Source: Bacillota bacterium (GTDB lineage: Bacteria; Bacillota; Clostridia; Lachnospirales; Lachnospiraceae). Taken from it: a DNA stretch of 10,431 nucleotides. Location: contig JAFAFU010000007.1 in assembly GCA_023423335.1 (NCBI GenBank), forward strand, positions 1 to 10,431, given 5' to 3'. Under the pieces are notes generated by a model, which was given only the letters and a program-made list of their open reading frames with translations, ran no database searches and was not told the origin of the DNA. The number at the start of each line of letters is the position of its first letter. Within the stretch, counting starts at the first letter, position 1. Made by a program: the position numbers and the translations under genes. Below, one piece after another: positions 1 to 7,191 of this stretch.

Positions 1-313
1 TGACTCCTCGACATTCGTTGTTACTATCCTTAAGGACTGCCGAGCCCTCACGGGATAAGTCATACATCTTTCATCGTTTTCCTGCCTAATTTACGCATCA
101 AGGTTACGGTTGCCTTTGGGAACTTTACTGCCTTCTGCCAGCTTGTCCGCTTGATACGCCTTAGTATTAGGTTTCTGTTCGTCAGGCCACAAATTCGCTA
201 TTGCTTCTTCTCTCCCAAGGGTCACCCCTTGAAACTTGCAAGTCGCTATGGGGTTCGTTGGCAACTACGCCCCGGGGGACTTTCACCACAGATGTATGGC
301 ATGCCCGTCATAC
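1..313 (-). mobile_element. Group II intron, 5' RNA part (domain I region), probably class IIC, truncated by window edge
   Basis: Read on the minus strand, the segment starts with GTATGACGGGCATGCCATAC (313 down to 294), a GUNNG-type intron 5' end in which GTATG can pair with CATAC. It continues with GGTGAAAGTCC (complement of 277-287) and CTGACGAACAGAAACCTAAT (within the complement of 158-187), then a TTATCCCGTGAGGGCT stretch and a GTCGAGGAGTCA end. These blocks, in this order, resemble the conserved ribozyme core of bacterial group II introns upstream of the reverse transcriptase/maturase gene. The putative 5' splice site lies one base after the U-tract of an intrinsic terminator, the usual target of class IIC introns. 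A candidate EBS1, GGAAAA (complement of 77-82), could pair with the U-rich 5' exon; this is inference. The maturase gene and 3' end are not in the window. No open frame here looks like a real protein. The family recognition is from memory. Confidence 0.72.
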
Positions 314-314
314 C

Positions 315-353
315 AAAAAAGATGCGCCGGAGTACGAACGACTCCGACGCATC
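315..353 (-). terminator. Intrinsic terminator of the efflux operon
   Basis: On the minus strand a 13-bp stem (353-341 paired with 333-321, including one G-U pair) with a 7-nt loop is followed by six T residues (320-315). It lies 26 nt after the stop codon of the PII-like gene and is a textbook rho-independent terminator for the whole upstream operon. The group II intron begins immediately downstream, so this hairpin probably also served as the intron's target. Confidence 0.93.
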
Positions 354-379
354 CTCTCCAATCGCATACTAAATGTAGC

Positions 380-730
380 TTACGCCCCACATAGGGGATC
401 ACGCTCCTGTACGGGTATGACAGGCTCCGGGATTACGTGGGAGTCGACGGACCAGAGGTATGCAGCGACGAGCTCACTATTGTTGTACGCCTGACGATTC
501 ATCTCCCTAATACGCTCTATGAGTGCATCGCCCTTGGCGGCATCTGCCTCCTGTGCCAGCAGGCAAGCGTTGAAGCCGGGCCATACAGCGGTATCTTTGT
601 GCGGAATATCGAAGTTACTCTCGGCAAGAGCCTTCGGGATGACCTGATAGACACTTATCTCCAGTTCTCTTAGGAGCGACTCCATCTGCTCCAGCATACT
701 GATATTGCAGGTGATATATATAAATCTCAT
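380..730 (-). CDS. PII-like small protein at the end of an RND efflux operon
   Basis: A 116-residue soluble protein without signal peptide or membrane segment. The predicted order is strand (1-11), helix (12-26), strand (27-35), loop (36-45), strand (46-60), helix (62-80), strand (86-96), i.e. the ferredoxin-like beta-alpha-beta-beta-alpha-beta fold of PII signal proteins. The motif HKDTAVWPGFNACLLA at about 44-59 matches the H-x-x-T-x-V-W-P-G-x-N pattern I recall from a PII-like family found in Bacteroidetes and other anaerobes. The canonical PII uridylylation Tyr is not visible. The last 19 residues are a Pro-rich tail outside the fold. The ATG lies 3 nt after the RND pump stop codon, so the two are almost certainly cotranscribed and translationally coupled. 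By analogy with DUF3240 and other PII-like proteins next to metal RND pumps, a trimeric regulator of pump activity or a ligand sensor is plausible, but its role and ligand are inferred. Confidence 0.8.
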   Translation of the reverse strand: MRFIYITCNISMLEQMESLLRELEISVYQVIPKALAESNFDIPHKDTAVWPGFNACLLAQEADAAKGDALIERIREMNRQAYNNSELVAAYLWSVDSHVIPEPVIPVQERDPLCGA

Positions 731-733
731 ATA

Positions 734-3700
734 TTAGTCGTTGCTTATCCGTTTTCTCAATCTAAACATTCTACGCTCCTTATTGAGCTTGCGCTGATGC
801 ACAGCGGCATAAGCGGTGGGAACCAAGATGAGCGTCACAAGCATAGAGATCAGGAGACCTCCGATGATGGTGATACCGAGAGGAGCATATAGCTCCTTGC
901 CCATACCCCTACTGAGTGCCATCGGCAGCATCCCGAGTATAGTGGTCATCGAGGTCATCAAGACGGGACGTAAGCGTGAGCGACCTGACTCCATCACCGC
1001 ATCCCGTATCGTATACCCACGATGCACGAGCATATTACTGTAGTCTACCAGGACGATACCATTATTAACCACGATACCGACCAGTATGATGAGCCCGATA
1101 AAGCTCACGACACTCAGTGTAGTCCCGGTAACCAGAAGAGCCAAGATGACTCCGACCAAGGTAAACGGTATCGCAAAGAGGATGATAAATGGATCGAGCA
1201 GCGACTCAAACTGAGCAGCCATCACCACGAAGACCAGAAGCAGACCGATGACGAAGATAACCGTGAGCGAAGAGAAGGTATCACCTTGATCCTCCACCTG
1301 ACCACCCAGTGAGATGGTCACGCCTTGAGGCTTTTCGGTGTCGGCGATGATTTGCTTGGCCTTCTTGGCGCCATCACCGAGCGAGATGCCGTTGAGGTTG
1401 GCTGTGACTTTGACATACCTCTGCTGAGTGAGTCGCTCAATCTGTACAGGTCCCTCTTTTTCCTGAATATCGGCAACGGCAATCAGAGGCACCTGCTGTC
1501 CCAGCAGATTGGTCACCTGCATCTCGCGGAGCTTGCTGATCGAGTTGCGATAGTCCGGCGCATACTGTATCCGGATATCGTAGTCGGTGCCATCCTCAGT
1601 ATAGGATCCGGCCTTAGCACCATAGAGGTTCTCACGCACCTGTATACCGATCACCCCGGGATTGAGTGCCATCCGAGAGGCTTTGTCCTTGTCCACGAGG
1701 ATGTGCACCTCTCGATTGCCGCCCGATACGAGCGCCTCAACATTGGTAAACTCCGGGCACGCCTTGGCCTTGCGTTCGATCTCGAAGGCAATTCGGTTCA
1801 TCCGGTCGATATCTTTACCAAAGACAACAAATTCTATCGGAGCCTTATTCCCGGTCAGAGCGGTCGCCATGGCGCTACCACCGGAGACAGTCACCTTCTC
1901 TATCCCGGGGATAGCCTCAATCAGCGGACGTATATCGTCTGCAATCTGCTGACTGCCACGACTACGCTCTCCTACCGGTTTGAGGTGGCAGAAGATGGTA
2001 CCGATATTCTTACCCTCCTTAAAGCCGACAGCCGTAAGGACACCCTCCTCAGTCTGACCCGTAATACTGGCGATACCACCCTCGACAATCTCCGGTACAT
2101 TGTCTTGCAGTAACTGTACGATCTCATTACCGACCTGCTCTGTGAGCGTGTGTGAAGTCCCCTGCTCCGTCTCAAACTGGATGGTGACAGATCCTGCATC
2201 GATGTCGGGGATATAGTCTGTGCCGACCGACTTGCCCAAGAGCAGTACTATGGCAAAGACAGCCAGAGCCGATATGAGGGTGAAGCCTTTGTGAAAGACC
2301 GCCCACCCCAGAAAGTCCCGGTAGACTCGCTCAATGCTTTGGAACATACGTTCGCTCCAATTGTACAGCTTGCCATGCTTATGCACCTCTCCGCCACGGG
2401 GAGCGGGCTTGAGCAAGACGCTTGAGAGCATCGGGGTCAGTGTCAGTGCGGTAAAGAGGGAGGTGATCATACAGGTCACTGTCAGGACGGCCAGCTGCTT
2501 GAACATCACTCCGACGATCCCACCCATAAATACCAATGGAAGGAATACCACAATCGTGGTCAGTGTAGAGGCGGCAATAGCCAGACCCATCTCTGACGCT
2601 CCGAACATGGCGGCCTGCTTCGGCATAGCTCCCCGCTCGATGTGCTGTGTGATGTTTTCGAGAACCACGATGGCGTTGTCCACCACCATACCGATAGCGA
2701 TCACCAGTGCCACGAGCGAGAATATGTTGATCGTGTAGCCGAGCAGGTTCATGACGATAAAGGCCGAGATAAGCGACACCGGCATCGTCAGGAACACAAT
2801 GAGGCTGGACTTCCACTCTCTAAGGAAGAGCAAGACCACCAAGGAAACGAAGATTAGAGCGTACCAAATCGACGAACTCAGGTTATTGATCGACGAAGTG
2901 ACCAGTTCGTCCGAACCTATCACCTCAAAGATCCGCACATCCGACGGCAACTCCTTCTGTACGTCAGCGATCTCAGCTCGTACCGCATTGACCACATCTA
3001 CCGTATTTGCTCCGGATTGTTTCTGTACGAGGAGGGCAATACCTTTGCCTATATGGTTGAAAGCAGAGGCATCGGTCTCCTTGAAGGTATCCTTGACGGT
3101 AGCCACATCCTTGACACGTACCACCTTACCATTGACAGCCTTGATGACCGTGTTCTCCAGCTCCTCTATGCTCTCGTACTTGCCGGGCATGCGCACGGAA
3201 AAGTCGTACGCACTCTCAGTGACAAAGCCCGAGGGTACGTTGATGTTATTCGCCTTGAGCATCATTGACAGCTGAGCCACCGACATACCATAGCCCTGCA
3301 TCCGTGTAGGATCTATCTCGACCCTTATCTCACGCTGAGGCTGCCCCAGATAGATAACGGTACCGACTCCGTCCACCTTCCTCAGAGCTGAGGCGATCTG
3401 ATTCTCTACGATATCCTCCAGTCCATCATAGTTCTCGTCCGCATTGACTGCATAGCCGAGGACAGGCATCATGGTGGAGTTGATCTTGTAAATGATCGGC
3501 GTATAGGCTTGCGAAGGCATACGAGACTTGACCAGCTCAAGGAGATCTCGGGCATTATTTGCCGCTGCCGTAATATCCGACTCCCACTCGTAGCGGAGCT
3601 GTATGAAGGAAACGTTTTCCTTAGAGATAGACTTGATCTCGACCAAGTTCTCTGCAGAGGAGAGTACCGCTTCCAGAGGCTTAGAGACCTGCTCCTCCAC

Positions 3701-3874
3701 CTCTGTAGCGGACGCTCCGGGGTAGACCGTGATCACCGTCAGGGAGGGGAACTCCATATTCGGCATCAAGTCCAGTGGCAGCTTAGTCAGCGAGAAGACA
3801 CCGATCACCAGTATGGCGACGAAAATCATCGCCGCCGCAATGGGTCGCTTTACGCCAAATTCGGGAAGTTTCAT
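734..3874 (-). CDS. RND-family efflux pump, inner-membrane permease (AcrB/HAE1-like)
   Basis: A full-length 1046-residue resistance-nodulation-division transporter with the expected two-fold repeat: TM1 (about 12-30), a large periplasmic loop (31-335), TM2-6 (about 336-488), TM7 (530-548), a second periplasmic loop (549-865) and TM8-12 (868-1022). It would form the trimeric proton-driven pump of a tripartite complex with the two genes upstream. In TM4, GMVVDNAIVV (395-404) has Asp399 at the AcrB D407 position but Asn400 instead of D408. In TM10, GIVVNNGIVL (933-942) has Asn937 where AcrB has K940. The TM11 motif RLRPVLMTS keeps Arg969. This relay pattern occurs in HAE1-like pumps of several phyla, and the protein lacks the TM4 signature typical of CzcA/CusA metal pumps. 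Multidrug or other amphiphile export is the best guess; the substrate is not deducible. The start lies 4 nt after the membrane-fusion gene stop. Confidence 0.96.
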   Translation of the reverse strand: MKLPEFGVKRPIAAAMIFVAILVIGVFSLTKLPLDLMPNMEFPSLTVITVYPGASATEVEEQVSKPLEAVLSSAENLVEIKSISKENVSFIQLRYEWESDITAAANNARDLLELVKSRMPSQAYTPIIYKINSTMMPVLGYAVNADENYDGLEDIVENQIASALRKVDGVGTVIYLGQPQREIRVEIDPTRMQGYGMSVAQLSMMLKANNINVPSGFVTESAYDFSVRMPGKYESIEELENTVIKAVNGKVVRVKDVATVKDTFKETDASAFNHIGKGIALLVQKQSGANTVDVVNAVRAEIADVQKELPSDVRIFEVIGSDELVTSSINNLSSSIWYALIFVSLVVLLFLREWKSSLIVFLTMPVSLISAFIVMNLLGYTINIFSLVALVIAIGMVVDNAIVVLENITQHIERGAMPKQAAMFGASEMGLAIAASTLTTIVVFLPLVFMGGIVGVMFKQLAVLTVTCMITSLFTALTLTPMLSSVLLKPAPRGGEVHKHGKLYNWSERMFQSIERVYRDFLGWAVFHKGFTLISALAVFAIVLLLGKSVGTDYIPDIDAGSVTIQFETEQGTSHTLTEQVGNEIVQLLQDNVPEIVEGGIASITGQTEEGVLTAVGFKEGKNIGTIFCHLKPVGERSRGSQQIADDIRPLIEAIPGIEKVTVSGGSAMATALTGNKAPIEFVVFGKDIDRMNRIAFEIERKAKACPEFTNVEALVSGGNREVHILVDKDKASRMALNPGVIGIQVRENLYGAKAGSYTEDGTDYDIRIQYAPDYRNSISKLREMQVTNLLGQQVPLIAVADIQEKEGPVQIERLTQQRYVKVTANLNGISLGDGAKKAKQIIADTEKPQGVTISLGGQVEDQGDTFSSLTVIFVIGLLLVFVVMAAQFESLLDPFIILFAIPFTLVGVILALLVTGTTLSVVSFIGLIILVGIVVNNGIVLVDYSNMLVHRGYTIRDAVMESGRSRLRPVLMTSMTTILGMLPMALSRGMGKELYAPLGITIIGGLLISMLVTLILVPTAYAAVHQRKLNKERRMFRLRKRISND

Positions 3875-3878
3875 AGGC

Positions 3879-4958
3879 TTACTTTTTCACCACATTCACC
3901 TTAGAGCCGTCACTGAGCTTGTTTTTGCCTTCTATGATGACAGCGTCACCACTCTTGACCTCATCGCTGTCGATGTAGACCCAGCCGTCATTGATCTCAC
4001 CACGCTTCACGGGGATACGGCTCACGGTCGTCCCATCTCCATTGAGCTTGAAGACAAACTCCTCAGCCGTACCCGCCAGACGGTAGATGGCATTGAGCGG
4101 CACAAACAGCCCCTCACGCTCCGGTAGGGCAATGGATACATTGCAGTACATACCGGGTTTGAGGCGGTTGTTGCCGTTCGGGATATTGACCTCTACGGAG
4201 GCAGTACGGGTCATCGGGGAGAGGACAGGAGAGATGTAAGAGATCTTACCCTCGGCAGGCTCATCGGGATAAGCATCGAAGGTAATCGTGGCAAGCTGCC
4301 CCTTCTGTATATAGCTCAGATCCTTCTCATTGACCTCTATGGTTACTTTGAGCGGATTGATCTGGCGCAGCTCGACAATCCCGCTCTCCAGCTTAAGGTC
4401 ACTGCTGAGACTGGGGGTAAAAGCATAGGTCTCACCCTCACTGATCATAATCTCAGTGATGACTCCGCCAAAAGGAGCCGTAATCGATGTATTCTTTTTG
4501 AGCATAGCGACCTTAGCGGCAGAAGCATCATACTTAGCCTTGACATGGTCGTAGTCCATCTGGCTAATGCTCTCCTTTGCTCTTAGGCGTGTGACACGAT
4601 CGAAGTCACGCTTGATCGCTTCGTTCTCGACCTGTGCTTGTATCAGCATCTCATCAGACATCTCCACGATGACTGCACCTTTGGGGACGAAGCTTCCCTT
4701 GCTGTAGCGTATGCGCTCTACCTTGCCCGGCAGTGCCGTCCCCAGATTGGCACTTTTGGAGGCCTCGGCAGTACCGGAGAAGCGAATGCCGGGCGTAAAA
4801 GTCATCTCTGCTGCCCGGGCGATGGTCACGGGGATCCCCTTGTCCGCTTCGGACTCCCGAGCCTTCCCTTCCTGTTTGTTGCAGGCCGTCGTGGCGCCCA
4901 TGGAGAGCAGGAGTAGTATTGTTGGGAGCAAGTAGCTCTTAAGTTCTTTGGTGTGCAT
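3879..4958 (-). CDS. RND efflux membrane-fusion (periplasmic adaptor) lipoprotein
   Basis: 359 residues when started at the ATG at 4958. The frame is open further upstream to 5021, but that extension overlaps the TolC gene and would bury the signal peptide; the chosen ATG has an AGGAAG ribosome site 6 nt upstream. Residues 1-25 form a lipoprotein signal (hydrophobic core 9-19, then TTAC), with Cys26 as the probable lipidation site; Thr at -3 makes the lipobox imperfect. The mature protein shows the adaptor order: lipoyl half (about 66-100), a short alpha-helical hairpin (105-155), second lipoyl half (TSITAPFGGVITEI, 157-170), beta-barrel (about 200-275, with RLKPGMYCNV at 265-274) and a membrane-proximal domain to the C-terminus. 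It would be anchored at the membrane facing the periplasm and bridge the RND pump and the TolC channel. The RND gene follows after 4 nt. Confidence 0.95.
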   Translation of the reverse strand: MHTKELKSYLLPTILLLLSMGATTACNKQEGKARESEADKGIPVTIARAAEMTFTPGIRFSGTAEASKSANLGTALPGKVERIRYSKGSFVPKGAVIVEMSDEMLIQAQVENEAIKRDFDRVTRLRAKESISQMDYDHVKAKYDASAAKVAMLKKNTSITAPFGGVITEIMISEGETYAFTPSLSSDLKLESGIVELRQINPLKVTIEVNEKDLSYIQKGQLATITFDAYPDEPAEGKISYISPVLSPMTRTASVEVNIPNGNNRLKPGMYCNVSIALPEREGLFVPLNAIYRLAGTAEEFVFKLNGDGTTVSRIPVKRGEINDGWVYIDSDEVKSGDAVIIEGKNKLSDGSKVNVVKK

Positions 4959-4964
4959 ATTGTT

Positions 4965-4970
4965 CTTCCT
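4965..4970 (-). promoter_or_regulatory. Ribosome binding site AGGAAG of the membrane-fusion gene
   Basis: AGGAAG on the minus strand ends 6 nt before the ATG at 4958 and overlaps the TAG stop of the TolC gene. It is one of the few clear Shine-Dalgarno sequences in the window. It supports the shorter start of the membrane-fusion gene and suggests translational coupling to the channel gene. Confidence 0.65.
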
Positions 4971-6375
4971 ATTTGTATTCTTCAGTCTGTGCATGCTCGG
5001 CCGCATACCGGTAGAGCGCACCTGTGGACTTCTCCAGCTGAGAGAGTGTCACTGCAGCCTCTACTCGGGCATCGATGTCTTCGGAAGCGGCCTTTTCCCA
5101 CATAGTCTGCGCTTCAAGGATATCACGGATGCTGTTCATCCCCTCCAAGAGATTGTTTTTGGTAATGCGGAGGTTCTCCTCCGCCTGCTCCTTGGAGAGC
5201 TTCGTCAGCTCCATCTTCTTAAGCGCCTCGGCATACTTAAATTTATTTTGCTGTACCTGCAGAGCGATCATCTCCTGAGCGTCTTGTAGCTCCAGCTCCG
5301 CCTTTGACACCTCTTGGTCTGCTATGTGTACTTGGTGGATTCTATCCCCCCAAGTCAAGATGGGAACCTGCACCCCTATACCTATCATCCAGTCTCCGCC
5401 AAGGTTGTTTTGGGTCCCTTTGTAGATATTCGGCTCTACCCAGTTGTATCCTGCGGTAAGGAAGACGTTGGGCAGGAACTGTGACTTGACCATCTTCCTT
5501 GCAGACTCGGTGATGGCGAGCTTATTGCGCAGCATAACGATCTCCGCCCGCTCAGCCTTGTTGCTGTCCAGGGACAAGAGCCGACTGCTCAGCTGCTCCT
5601 CACTGATGATCTCGGTATCCAGCACGATCTGATCCGCCTCCAGACCAATGATCTGACCAAGCAGCATCTTAGAGAGTTGCAGGCCGTTCTGAGCCTTCAC
5701 GAGCGTAAGTTCCGCTTCGTTTTGCTTTACCTGCACCTTTAGGACCTCGTTTTTGGTAGTCATCCCCTCGGCGTAGACATTCTCCAAGTCCTGCACAAGA
5801 TGATCCAGGAGCGACTTGTAAGTTTGCGCCAGCTTTACCTTCTCCTGAACAGAGATCACACGCCAGAAAGCCTCATCGACAGTTGCCAGAACCTCGGCCT
5901 CCTTCATTTTGACCTTCTCATATGCCAGGTCAGAAGTATAGCGAGCCATCTTATTTGCCTCGACAATCTTGCCCCCCATAAAGATCGGCTGACGCAAGAC
6001 AAAGCCTCCCGTATAAATCTCCTTCGGTGCAACACTGATGAAGTCTAAAGGTATCGATAGTCCGGGAGGTGTCACGCCCGGTATGTTGAAGTCAATCGCA
6101 AATGGACGCAAGGCTCTATCCCCCGGATTGATCCATGCGCCGGCGAAGTCAATGCGAGGTAAATACTTCGTCTTGGCCGATTGTACTAAGTAGTCGGAAG
6201 CTACTGCATCTGCCTGAGCCATCTGTATCTGTTTGTTGCGCCCCAGAGCTAAGTCTCTACACTGCTCCAGCGACATCGGCTCTTGGGCATATATCTCGGG
6301 ACTCCATCCGAAAGAGAGGACATAAGCCGCACATAGGAGAAGAATGATCCGCCTATTATATTCGCTATTTTTCAC
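4969..6375 (-). CDS. TolC-family outer-membrane efflux channel
   Basis: 468 residues with a Sec signal peptide (charged start, hydrophobic core about 9-23, probable cleavage after IYA at 28-30, giving QEPMSLEQC). The rest has the two-fold outer-membrane efflux protein repeat: each half starts with a helix (SLEQCRDLAL at 35-44 and KAERAEIVMLRNK at 273-285), then a membrane strand pair with LPR/LPN turns (72-74 and 301-303), then long coiled-coil-like helices rich in Glu, Lys and Gln (about 145-240 and 350-455). It would be a trimeric outer-membrane duct docking onto the adaptor and RND pump. The start is GTG, with an in-frame TAA two codons upstream, and no ATG before Met33 would keep the signal peptide, so GTG is the likely start; no Shine-Dalgarno is obvious. 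It follows the response-regulator gene after 45 nt and precedes the adaptor by 10 nt. Confidence 0.95.
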   Translation of the reverse strand: MKNSEYNRRIILLLCAAYVLSFGWSPEIYAQEPMSLEQCRDLALGRNKQIQMAQADAVASDYLVQSAKTKYLPRIDFAGAWINPGDRALRPFAIDFNIPGVTPPGLSIPLDFISVAPKEIYTGGFVLRQPIFMGGKIVEANKMARYTSDLAYEKVKMKEAEVLATVDEAFWRVISVQEKVKLAQTYKSLLDHLVQDLENVYAEGMTTKNEVLKVQVKQNEAELTLVKAQNGLQLSKMLLGQIIGLEADQIVLDTEIISEEQLSSRLLSLDSNKAERAEIVMLRNKLAITESARKMVKSQFLPNVFLTAGYNWVEPNIYKGTQNNLGGDWMIGIGVQVPILTWGDRIHQVHIADQEVSKAELELQDAQEMIALQVQQNKFKYAEALKKMELTKLSKEQAEENLRITKNNLLEGMNSIRDILEAQTMWEKAASEDIDARVEAAVTLSQLEKSTGALYRYAAEHAQTEEYK

Positions 6376-6420
6376 GATTTACTAACGTCTATTCGTTACT
6401 ATATCACTTGATACCCGGGA

Positions 6421-7191
6421 CTACGCTCCCTGATACCACTCCTTAAATTCTTTGTTTTTCGCTTTGCTGACTATGACCTTCTCAGGAGTTTCTATGGCGA
6501 GTGTCACCGTCAGCTTACCTCCGAACCAGACCGACATACTCTGTATGGCACTATGTGCCACGATGTACTGTCTATTGGCTCTAAAGAAGCGCTTAGGATT
6601 AAGCTCTTGGATAATCTTGTCCAATGAGAGGTCGACAAAATACTCTTTCTTGTCAGTCGTTACCACGACGGAAGCTTTGCTCTCCGAGCGTATATAGGCG
6701 ATCTTGCTTACGGATATAGGAATCAGCTTATCGCCCCAAGGGATTAGGAAGTGACTCTTGTAGCTCAGCTGCGACTCATTGAGTGCCTGCATCATCTTAG
6801 CCATCAGAGCTTGGTTGTCCACCTTCTGCTCACTGCGTCCGAATCGCTTCACTTTGTCGAGAGCTCTCCGGAGATCTGTCTGCTTGATAGGCTTCAGGAG
6901 GTAGTCGATACTATTGACCTCAAACGCCTTCAGCGCATACTCCTCATAAGCAGTGGTGAAGATGATCGGACAGAAGACCTCGATCCGCTCAAAGAGTGAA
7001 AACACCGGCCCATCTGCCAGGTGAATATCCATAAAGGCCAGATCGGGCTCCGGATGACTACCGAACCACTCGACACACTCAGATACACTCTGGAGTATGG
7101 TCAGCACCTCTATGCCGGGGTCTATCTCAGTAAGTAGTGCTTGCAACCCTGTGGCGGTAAAGTACTCATCCTCTACGATTATTACTCTCAT
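6421..7191 (-). CDS. LytTR-family response regulator (two-component system)
   Basis: 256 residues with two domains. The receiver domain (about 1-118) has the acidic pair Glu7-Asp8, phospho-acceptor Asp55 (FMDIHL), the switch residues of FTTAY (78-82) and Lys100 in the LLKP motif, so it should be fully phosphorylatable. A linker (118-145) leads to a LytTR DNA-binding domain (about 146-254) with typical landmarks: SKIAYIRSESKASVVVTTD (162-180), FFRANRQYIVAHSAI (202-216) and the C-terminal KVIVSKAKNKEFKEW. It acts as a cytoplasmic, LytTR-type transcription factor. Its ATG overlaps the kinase TGA (ATGA), so it is translationally coupled to its cognate kinase. The efflux genes follow directly, making them the most likely targets; that link is inference from position. 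The architecture is that of AgrA/LytR/YehT-type regulators. Confidence 0.96.
   Translation of the reverse strand: MRVIIVEDEYFTATGLQALLTEIDPGIEVLTILQSVSECVEWFGSHPEPDLAFMDIHLADGPVFSLFERIEVFCPIIFTTAYEEYALKAFEVNSIDYLLKPIKQTDLRRALDKVKRFGRSEQKVDNQALMAKMMQALNESQLSYKSHFLIPWGDKLIPISVSKIAYIRSESKASVVVTTDKKEYFVDLSLDKIIQELNPKRFFRANRQYIVAHSAIQSMSVWFGGKLTVTLAIETPEKVIVSKAKNKEFKEWYQGA

Noticed and set aside
151..494. Overlapping plus-strand frames of 73 and 97 codons at the left edge
   Set aside because: They are antisense to conserved group II intron ribozyme blocks and the operon terminator, so the sequence is explained by RNA structure rather than protein.
1325..2113. 262-codon plus-strand frame opposite the RND gene
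   Set aside because: It is an antisense shadow of a clearly real 1046-residue transporter gene, with no independent signals.
4959..5021. N-terminal extension of the membrane-fusion protein by 21 residues
   Set aside because: It overlaps the TolC gene and moves the signal peptide inward. The ATG at 4958 has a good ribosome site and gives a normal lipoprotein signal.
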